Part shown: positions 32,934 through 39,568 of the stretch, piece after piece
Position numbering within the stretch: the first letter of the stretch is position 1
Layout: each line of letters begins with the position of its first letter
NCBI RefSeq assembly: GCF_016278715.1
Contig: NZ_JADQBH010000074.1
Coordinates: 1-39,568, forward strand
Direction: 5' to 3'
From: Marinilabilia sp.
Lineage (GTDB): Bacteria; Bacteroidota; Bacteroidia; Bacteroidales; Marinilabiliaceae
DNA: 39,568 nucleotides
The notes under the pieces: generated by a model
Told to the model about the DNA's origin: nothing
The model's input: only the letters and a program-made list of their open reading frames with translations
The model's database searches: none
Position numbers and translations under genes: made by a program

Positions 32934-34120
32934 GAAACCACTATTTCCAGGTTTACTTCAAAACGATCTTCCAGGTCATTAATTTCTATTTGATGACGAC
33001 CTTTATAGAGAAACGACAAACGCTTTTTTACATTCTCAATCCCAATACCGCCGACTTTATCCTTGGATATTTCAGCAATCGGTTTACTATTGGCGCAAAA
33101 GAAATGGATTCTTCCGGTTCCGGACTCAAGTTTCATTCGAATCCATCCATTCACGGTATCATCAATATTTCCATGTTTAAAAGCATTCTCCACGAACGGA
33201 AAAAACAGCATAGGCTCTATTTTCGTCTCCGAATCAACCTTCTCCATATCAATATCCAGCAGCGGCGAATCTTCCAGCTTAATTTTCTGAAACTCTACAA
33301 AATTCTCAATATAATCAATTTCCATACTGAGTGGAATTTTGTGAGTATCCGTTTCATAAACAATAAACCGGAGCATCGAGGAGAGCATCAGAATCAACTT
33401 CGGTGTTTTGGGGCTCTGTCGCTGTGCCAGCGAATATATATTATTCAGAGCATTAAACAGGAAGTGAGGATTCATCTGTGACTTCAGGAATTTCATCTCC
33501 GTTTCCAGATTCTCGTTGGTCAATGAAAATCGTTCCTTCTCTTTCCTGCGTGCATCCACCATCACCCAAAACATAGTACTCAGGAACAATATCCCCAGGG
33601 AAGAAAGCAGACTAAAAACCGTATGTCGGCCAATAAATTCACCGGGGGGGGTAGGCGGCCTATTCAGATCTCTACGCTCAGGTATTCTGCCGTTTTGCTT
33701 CAGCGGAACTATTTCTTTCATTCTTTCTCCCTGAGGAGTCGCAATATCCATAACTTCAGACTGGTTTATTATCATTCTTTCCCAATCTTCTTTATCTACA
33801 GGGTCGGTAACATTCCACAAAAAGGAGACAGAACCCAATAAAATGAAAATGGCAATCCCATACGCCATAAATCTGCTACGCCCCACCAGCAACGGCAGAA
33901 GCACCAGTATATTAACATAAAAAATAAATGCGTTAATCACCAGTGTACGTAAAGTCATAATAAGCGCAGTGCCGGAATCGAATATCAGGTTGGGCCCGTA
34001 AAAAAGCACAAATGAATAGCCCACCCAGATAATAATATGCAGCCATCCCAATTTCCTGTACTCAGCTTTAATTACAGACCCGACCCCGTCGTAACTCTTA
34101 TGCTTTTTTTGCCAATTCAT
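32930..34120 (-). CDS. LytS/YehU-type sensor histidine kinase
   Basis: The 396-residue protein has four membrane helices (about 26-46, 55-79, 85-103 and 167-187) and a soluble loop of about 60 residues between helices 3 and 4 that is rich in Pro and Arg (RIPERRDLNRPPTPPGEF). The His_kinase domain (PF06580) has His219 in FLKSQMNPHFLFNALNNIYSL, and the ATPase part has PFVENAFKHG (N-box) and GGIGIENVKKRL. It pairs with the LytTR regulator encoded immediately after it. The Kelch lipoprotein gene ends 24 nt before its start, so the three may be one transcript. Confidence 0.93.
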   Translation of the reverse strand: MNWQKKHKSYDGVGSVIKAEYRKLGWLHIIIWVGYSFVLFYGPNLIFDSGTALIMTLRTLVINAFIFYVNILVLLPLLVGRSRFMAYGIAIFILLGSVSFLWNVTDPVDKEDWERMIINQSEVMDIATPQGERMKEIVPLKQNGRIPERRDLNRPPTPPGEFIGRHTVFSLLSSLGILFLSTMFWVMVDARRKEKERFSLTNENLETEMKFLKSQMNPHFLFNALNNIYSLAQRQSPKTPKLILMLSSMLRFIVYETDTHKIPLSMEIDYIENFVEFQKIKLEDSPLLDIDMEKVDSETKIEPMLFFPFVENAFKHGNIDDTVNGWIRMKLESGTGRIHFFCANSKPIAEISKDKVGGIGIENVKKRLSFLYKGRHQIEINDLEDRFEVNLEIVVS

Positions 34121-34144
34121 ACGGTTCAGTCAAAAAAATCTTTT

Positions 34145-35173
34145 TCAATCATAATCATTTTGTTCCTCATCGGGATAGAAAGTCCATACATCATCGAAAT
34201 AATAACCAAAACTATTTCCTGTGGTAACATACGGCTTGTTATTAATCGTGAAAGCTACCGCATCACTTCTTGATGAGCCTTCAAAATTAGTCTTTTCTTC
34301 CCAGAAATCGGTAATCGGATTGTACTCCCAGGTACTGTTTCCGGCATATCCAGCACCTCCCGTGGTCAAATAACCACAACCATTCATTGTAAAGGCTGCA
34401 ATATTGCTTCCCTTCAGACTATATTCATCATCATACGATTCATCATCGTTGGTGTTACTGGTGATTTCACGTTTTTCGGTCCAGTTGTCGGTCTCAGGGT
34501 CATACACCCATGCATCAGTCACATAATTGCTATTGTCAACACCGGTAAAAACATAAGCTTTACCCTCCAGCACAAAAACCGCTGCATCGCGCCGCTTTGA
34601 ACCACCAATACTCATAATTTGCACCCAATTGCCGGTGGAAACATCAAATCGATAAAAATCCTTTAACCGGTTCCCATCGTATCCAGTTCCCACATACCCC
34701 TTGTCATCAATACTAAAAGCTATAGCGGAGTAACGAGCCGTTCCGGGAAAGTCGGATGCCTGTATCCATTTCCCGCTATCTCCCTGAGCAGGGTCAAATT
34801 CCCAAAAATCTTTCAATTTATTTTCACCGTCATAACCCGTCCCCACATAACCTTTGCCATTGGCTGAAAAAGCCACTGCCCCATTGCGTGCGGGTGCTTC
34901 AGCAGGTAACGAAGCGACCTCCCTCCAGGAGTCGTTGGCAGCATCATATCGCCAGAAATCCCTCAGACGTTCATCTTCTTCGCCGTTGTACCCCGTCCCC
35001 ACATAAGCATACTCTCCAATTACGAAAACCACGGCATCGGTTCGCGGAATGCCTTCAAAAGCGCCCAGTTCAACCCAGTTGCCAAGAAGTTCATCATCAT
35101 CATCATCGTCACAAGCCGTAAAAACCAGTAATGTGGATAACAAAATCCACCAGAATGTTTTGGATAATTGCAT
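34145..35173 (-). CDS. Kelch-repeat lipoprotein, probably surface exposed
   Basis: The 342-residue protein has a lipoprotein signal (LLVFTAC, Cys21) followed directly by six Asp residues and Glu, which fits the acidic lipoprotein export signal that sends lipoproteins to the outer face of the outer membrane in Bacteroidota. The rest consists of about six Kelch-type beta-propeller blades, each with a pattern like AYVGTGYNGE-x-D-FWRYD-x-W (first at about residues 55-83). It likely binds a ligand or another protein. It is upstream of the kinase and regulator genes by 24 nt, so it may supply the sensed signal or be part of the same response. Confidence 0.85.
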   Translation of the reverse strand: MQLSKTFWWILLSTLLVFTACDDDDDDELLGNWVELGAFEGIPRTDAVVFVIGEYAYVGTGYNGEEDERLRDFWRYDAANDSWREVASLPAEAPARNGAVAFSANGKGYVGTGYDGENKLKDFWEFDPAQGDSGKWIQASDFPGTARYSAIAFSIDDKGYVGTGYDGNRLKDFYRFDVSTGNWVQIMSIGGSKRRDAAVFVLEGKAYVFTGVDNSNYVTDAWVYDPETDNWTEKREITSNTNDDESYDDEYSLKGSNIAAFTMNGCGYLTTGGAGYAGNSTWEYNPITDFWEEKTNFEGSSRSDAVAFTINNKPYVTTGNSFGYYFDDVWTFYPDEEQNDYD

Positions 35174-35465
35174 AAAATATTAATGTTTAAGATTTTAATT
35201 ATTCATCAACAGCCCTCTCCGAAGCTTTCCAGCAGACGACTTTGACTACAAAAAGACAAATTACCGCATTGTCCACCATCTTTTTTCAACCAACCGTTGT
35301 CTGCTCCATCCCAACGATTGTTTTTCATCTATTTCCTTAAAGAAAACGGGGTAATAGATACAAAACTGCTGCTTGTAGGGGCTTTTCCTCTTCTTGTTGA
35401 AAAAATACCCTTTCAATGACTCCTGGTCTCTACATTCGCTGCCATTGTAAAACCGAAAAGAATTT
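35174..35465. other. Divergent spacer between the Kelch and DUF4270 genes
   Basis: No clear structure was seen in these 292 nt. TACATTCG near 35430 is one base off a -7 element for the DUF4270 gene. No exact match was found for the Kelch gene. Confidence 0.3.
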
Positions 35466-36785
35466 ATGCATAAAAAGAACTTAACACATTCTCTTCTTCA
35501 GGTAATTCTGATTTTGGGGATCCCCCTCTTGTATTCCTGCTCTGAGGGGGATCTCTCTATTGGAGATGGTTTTGTAAACTCCGAGACCTATACAGCCATC
35601 ACGGATACCTTTTCATTAAATTTATCCACTTTCAGAATGGATAGCGTGGAAACTTCAGGTACCGGAACGGCTTTGTGTGGTCACAGCAAAACCCATGAAA
35701 CCCGGGCCACCGGCTTTTTCCAAATAGCGCTGACCGCGGACAACATCGACAAAAAGGAAAAATTTGATTCCCTTTGCCTGATATTAAACCATTCCGGATA
35801 CTATCTGGGAGATACCAGCAAATTGTTTGGACTAAACGTGCATCTTCTGAAGGAAGAGATAACAACCAACTCATCGGGATCAATTTGTGCCGATGACTCC
35901 TTTAAATATTCAAAGGCCCCCGTAGGCAGTTATCGTTACTTCCCGGAACCCAATTCAGGAGAAGTATTAACGATCAGGCTGACTGATTCTCTGGGGTTAA
36001 GACTTTTGGACACCCTGCAAACAAACAGCACCCTCTCTTCAGCCGACTTTGAAGACATAATCCGGGGTATTGCTTTAGTCTCCGATACATCTATTTCAGA
36101 TGCCATCATAGGTTATTCCGCATCGGAAGGCAACATCAACCTCCGGCTATATACCCACAAGGTGGAACTGGAAGAAACCGAATACACACACGATTTTCCG
36201 CTAGAAAATGAAACCTTGCAATTCAACCATATTGAAACACTTACAACCAACAAAGCTCTGCAATCGCTTCGTTCGCACAAGCAAAAAATTCCAGAGTTAA
36301 AACTAAACCACTCAGCAATTCTCCAGGGCGGCACGGGCTTTTTCACCCGGATTGACATCACAGGCCTGACATCAATGAAAGCACTGCAACAAGAGGGACA
36401 AATTGTTAAAGCAACTCTTCAGGTGGGTGTTAAAACAGATCAGAATATCACCAACACACCACCATCATCACTCTACCTTCTGGAAGCTGACAAAATCAAT
36501 CAGATTTCCTCCTATATCGTTAACAGCAACAGCAATACGGTTACAGGCTCGTTAAGTAAGAGTTCTTCACTTTATGAGGAAAACTACTTCTACACATTTG
36601 ACATCACCTACTTTCTGAATGCACTCATCAACGAAGAAGTGACCACCGAAGGAACAGGCATTGTGCTGGCACTGCCCGAAGAAGACCTTCAGGGCAGCGT
36701 GAACAAAGTCACCTTTAAAGGTTATACAGATTCTTCGGCAGAGACCAAACTAAATGTTTTTTACTATAATTATGACAAAGAATAA
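35466..36785 (+). CDS. DUF4270 lipoprotein
   Basis: The 439-residue protein has a lipobox LLYSC (Cys25), then SEGDLSIGDGFVNSETYTAITDTFSLNLSTFRMDSV, the conserved N-terminal block of DUF4270. The remaining part is rich in beta-strand with many Thr and Ser, and has a late block YFYTFDITYFLNALINEE. The family is restricted to Bacteroidota, is exported and anchored by lipid, and is not understood. It overlaps the next gene by 14 nt (start at 36772), implying translational coupling with the outer-membrane barrel gene. Confidence 0.85.
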   Translation: MHKKNLTHSLLQVILILGIPLLYSCSEGDLSIGDGFVNSETYTAITDTFSLNLSTFRMDSVETSGTGTALCGHSKTHETRATGFFQIALTADNIDKKEKFDSLCLILNHSGYYLGDTSKLFGLNVHLLKEEITTNSSGSICADDSFKYSKAPVGSYRYFPEPNSGEVLTIRLTDSLGLRLLDTLQTNSTLSSADFEDIIRGIALVSDTSISDAIIGYSASEGNINLRLYTHKVELEETEYTHDFPLENETLQFNHIETLTTNKALQSLRSHKQKIPELKLNHSAILQGGTGFFTRIDITGLTSMKALQQEGQIVKATLQVGVKTDQNITNTPPSSLYLLEADKINQISSYIVNSNSNTVTGSLSKSSSLYEENYFYTFDITYFLNALINEEVTTEGTGIVLALPEEDLQGSVNKVTFKGYTDSSAETKLNVFYYNYDKE

Positions 36786-38024
36786 ACTACACATCCTGTT
36801 TATTATCCTGCTTTCTATCAACGGCATCAATTGTCTCAGGGCGCAAAACGCAACCTCGTCGCCCTATTCCATCTTCGGATTTGGGAACATGGAAACAGCG
36901 GCCCATGCCAGCAACAGTGCATTGGGAAACAGCGGCGTGGCGCTGCCGTCGGAAGGATATCTCAACTCCCTCAACCCTGCTTCGCTGAGTACGCTGGACT
37001 CCTTATCTTTTTACTTTAACCTGCAGGGACAGGGTTCCTTCAATAGATTTTCCATGTCGGGGAAAGAACAGACCAACTTCGACACCAATTTTGATATTTT
37101 GTCCATGGGATTCAGAATAACCCCCTGGTGGGGAGTATCATTGGGTCTATACCCCTTTTCGAGTGTTGGCTATGAAATAAATGCCGGCAGCGACATTCTG
37201 GGTTCCAACACCGATTACCCCATCGTTTACGAAGGCAGTGGAGGTCTCTCAAGAGCGACTCTTTCGAACGGAATAAAAATAAGGGAAAACCTGTCAGCCG
37301 GAGTTGATGTATCGTTTCTCTGGGGCTCTTCCGATATCGTAGAAACAGCCGATTATTCGTCGCTCAGTGGCATAACTATTGCCAACACGAGAAAATGGTA
37401 TTTCAACAACCTCTATCTGAAATACGGATTGCAATACAACACAAAAACCGCTCACGGCAATTGGTATGCAGGAGCCACCTGGCAACCCAAAACCAACATT
37501 TATGCGACTTTCAACCAAACCATTGAACAAAATGAAAGTGCCACGTATTACGACGAGGATCAGTCGGCCGATGATGTATGGCTCCCCAATATTTATACTT
37601 TTGGAATGGCTCGTAAATGGAATTCAGGATGGCAAATCTCTGCCGATTACTCTTTTTCTGAATGGTCGGTATTGAATGAAAGCAACACAATGACAGGTGC
37701 TTTCACGACTCCCAGACGTTTGGTGGTGGTATCGCTTATTCACATCCGAAAAACAAACGCAAATTCATCAACCGGATGTCATGGCAGGCAGGAGCATTCT
37801 ACACCGACGGAAATATTAGCGTAACCGAAACCAGGATTGAAGAAAAAGGGATAAGTGCAGGATTTTCCATTCCCATCAACGAGGCGGGAAACAAGCTGCA
37901 TTTCAGCTATCAATACTCCGTAAAAGGGACTCAGAAAAATGGCCTGATTGAAGAAAACTACCATAAATTCAAAGTCAGTTTCTCCATTATTGAACGCTGG
38001 TTTGGTAAGCAGAAATTTTATTAA
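36772..38024 (+). pseudogene. Outer-membrane beta-barrel protein, broken by a single-base frameshift
   Basis: The ATG at 36772 starts a signal peptide (ending LRAQ) followed by SSPYSIFGFGNMETAAHASNS and LNSLNPASL, typical of FadL- or OmpP1-like barrels of Bacteroidota with alternating aromatic strands. The first frame loses sense after MTGAF (about 37705) and stops at 37824. The next frame, from about 37719 (GGGIAYSHPKNKRKFINR) to the stop at 38024, continues the barrel with MSWQAGAFYTDGNISV and a C-terminal FKVSFSIIERWFGKQKFY. Joining the frames needs one extra base near 37705-37735. No slippery heptamer is there, so it is either a genuine mutation or a sequencing error. Without the shift it would be about 417 residues. 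Confidence 0.75.
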
Positions 38025-39568
38025 CACTGCGGGTCTTTGAGATTTTATTAAGCGGTTCCCAGGTTCGGATCCAGGCATCGCTGAAGCGCCCGTTTTTCTG
38101 AATGACACTACGGTAATGTTCTGCTTCCTCCCGGCTTTTGAACTGACCGCTAACATAGCGCATATAACCATCGCGCCCCTCAAGAGCATTGACCGATTCC
38201 ATGTTTAGCCCTTTGAAGAACCAAAATCCGGCTTTAGGGTAATGTTTGAGCGCTAAAACCTGAACGGTAAAGGTGGTATCCCGTAGTTGCGATTTTGTTG
38301 CTGTCTGCGGATGAACCTGTGCCAACTGAGGTGCTCCAGAATCCATGGAGTGTTGTTCGGGTGTCAACGGAGCCGCCATTCGCGGATCCTGTAACATGAC
38401 AATCTGTTCAGATTTTTTATAGGATAGTTGTTCCGGAATATGTATGCTTTTCTTTTCCTCTGCAGAACCGGGAGTTACCTCTTTGATGGTATAGCTCTCT
38501 CCGGACTCCAGGAATAAAAGATAACGACCGGTAGCGGGATTGGGCCGGTAATCGCCTACACGCTTATTGTCCGAATCGCGCGAAACAAGCAGCCTTATCT
38601 GCTCCACCGGCAGATTTCTGGAGTTTTGAATAGTTCCCTCAATCACAGCAAGAGACCCACTGTAAAGCGAGTCAAACTCCACTTTATAGATATCTGACCT
38701 TCCCACATTTTCCGAAAACCGGTAAGAGGCATAATAAGCCTTGCTTTTGTCCAGAGTAGGAACAAAGAAAAAATCATCGTCCGGAGTATTGATAGGATGC
38801 CCCATATTCACCGGTTCTGTCCAGCGACCACCTGGTTGCATCTGACTGTAAAATACATCGAAGCGGCCCATCGAAGAATGTCCTTCGGATGCAAAATAGA
38901 GTGTTTGTCCATCGGGATGCAACATGGGTGTCTCTTCGTCTTTTTCTGAATTTATATTCGGCCCTAAATTAACAGGATCCTCCCAACGGCCATATTCATC
39001 GAGCCTGCTCATATATACATCCAATCCTCCGAAACCTCCGGGACGATTGCTGGTAAAAAAAAGGATGCTCTGATCAGGCGAAAGGCCGGCATGAGTTTCA
39101 TCCCACTGCGAATTAATGGGGTAAGGAAGCTTTTCAGGTTCCTGCCATTCTCCGTTTAAGTAGTTACTCACATAAATACTTTTCCCGTCCCGATCGTTCT
39201 TATAAAGAAACAAACGGTTGCCATCGGGGGACAATGACAAAATTGATTTATGTTCTGTACGTGAAAAGAATTCATTCAATGCCCGTGGCTCAGTCCATCC
39301 ATTTTCTGTTTTTTCGGCAAAAAATACTTTCTCCGGATACTGCCCGTCGGGCAATTGGGGTCCACGTCCTGAGGGCCTGCGTGAAGTGAAAAATATACGA
39401 TTGCCTGTAAGTGAAACCAGTGGACTGTGATCGTCATACCCCGAGTTGAATGCCTGACCCAGATTCGTAATTCGCAAAGGAACAGGGTTCTTAAGTAAAA
39501 TAGCGGCGTTTCGGGTTTGTTTCATCTCATTCCTGAATTCAACCCTCAGCTCCTCATCTTTTACGGAG
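37987..39568 (-). CDS. PD40-repeat protein with a carboxypeptidase-regulatory-like and SPOR-like C-terminus, partial
   Basis: The frame is open through the right edge, so the N-terminus is missing; the ATG at 39525 is internal, because the upstream codons read on without a stop. Five PD40/WD40-like blades are seen, e.g. HSPLVSLTGNRIFFTSRRP, HAGLSPDQSILFFTSNRPGG and PMLHPDGQTLYFASEGH. A carboxypeptidase-regulatory-like segment (IEGTIQNSRNLPVEQIRLLV) follows, and the end is SPOR-like: FTVQVLAL, then GYMRYVSGQFKSREEAEHY. Related Bacteroidota envelope proteins usually end with an OmpA peptidoglycan-binding domain; here a SPOR-like domain is in that place. It probably sits in the periplasm at the outer membrane. 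It converges with the barrel gene and overlaps its last 38 nt. Confidence 0.85.
   Translation of the reverse strand, partial: SVKDEELRVEFRNEMKQTRNAAILLKNPVPLRITNLGQAFNSGYDDHSPLVSLTGNRIFFTSRRPSGRGPQLPDGQYPEKVFFAEKTENGWTEPRALNEFFSRTEHKSILSLSPDGNRLFLYKNDRDGKSIYVSNYLNGEWQEPEKLPYPINSQWDETHAGLSPDQSILFFTSNRPGGFGGLDVYMSRLDEYGRWEDPVNLGPNINSEKDEETPMLHPDGQTLYFASEGHSSMGRFDVFYSQMQPGGRWTEPVNMGHPINTPDDDFFFVPTLDKSKAYYASYRFSENVGRSDIYKVEFDSLYSGSLAVIEGTIQNSRNLPVEQIRLLVSRDSDNKRVGDYRPNPATGRYLLFLESGESYTIKEVTPGSAEEKKSIHIPEQLSYKKSEQIVMLQDPRMAAPLTPEQHSMDSGAPQLAQVHPQTATKSQLRDTTFTVQVLALKHYPKAGFWFFKGLNMESVNALEGRDGYMRYVSGQFKSREEAEHYRSVIQKNGRFSDAWIRTWEPLNKISKTRSVNKISAYQTSVQ

Noticed and set aside
37700-37740. Programmed -1 ribosomal frameshifting in the barrel gene
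   Set aside because: No X-XXY-YYZ heptamer or downstream stem was seen near the transition; a plain mutation or sequence error is simpler.
1-39568. CRISPR arrays, tRNA or rRNA genes, phage or intact IS elements
   Set aside because: No regularly spaced direct repeats, clover-leaf sequences or transposase ORFs were recognised on reading both strands.

Overview
The window is about 39.6 kb of chromosomal DNA from a member of the Bacteroidota. The evidence is the gene content (DUF4252, DUF4270, PD40 and Kelch lipoproteins, a regulator-propeller histidine kinase, LytTR two-component pair, PadR-PspC cluster), the promoters of the TAnnTTTG type with no Shine-Dalgarno sequences, and a Cys-Asp-Asp lipoprotein export signal. 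The style of genes and of intergenic repeats fits the order Marinilabiliales (Prolixibacteraceae-like); that placement is an inference. No rRNA, tRNA, CRISPR array, phage or intact insertion sequence was recognised. Most of it is housekeeping and envelope DNA with repeat-rich spacers.

Layout. 1-3.6 kb: a cut-off cation-diffusion-facilitator gene and a YqaA-type membrane protein, divergently transcribed, then a secreted CAP protein, a spacer of nested inverted repeats, and an MFS transporter. 3.9-7.0 kb: a tightly overlapping operon of a GT2 glycosyltransferase, a double LAB_N membrane protein and a GT39 (ArnT-like) transferase, which together look like a lipid-linked-sugar pathway for lipid A or another envelope glycan. 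7.3-13.2 kb: an FMN-binding lipoprotein, formate-tetrahydrofolate ligase (fhs), and a 1119-residue sensor kinase with fourteen propeller repeats. 13.2-18.7 kb: a spacer with a cluster of small palindromes, a DUF255 thioredoxin-fold protein, a DUF2892 protein and the GTPase TypA.

18.7-23.7 kb: a foldback repeat, a promoter overlapped by a 25-bp dyad, tiny ORFs, PadR, two paralogous PspC-domain membrane proteins, then DUF4252 and an unknown exported protein. 23.7-26.7 kb, minus strand: a GAF/SpoIIE phosphatase, EF-P and a DUF3108 protein. 26.8-31.6 kb, minus strand: a complete tripartite MacAB-TolC-type export operon in the order outer-membrane channel, adaptor, ATPase, permease. 31.9-35.2 kb: a secreted Cys/Lys/Glu-rich peptide gene with phased direct repeats in front, then a LytTR regulator, its LytS-type kinase and a probably surface-exposed Kelch lipoprotein. 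35.5-39.6 kb: a DUF4270 lipoprotein, a frameshifted outer-membrane barrel gene, and a PD40/SPOR protein running off the right edge.

The best leads for something less well described are the GT2/double-LAB_N/GT39 operon, the possible LytTR-controlled peptide and efflux neighbourhood at 30-35 kb, the single-domain flavinylated lipoprotein, and several dispersed repeat families that are shared between spacers of this window.
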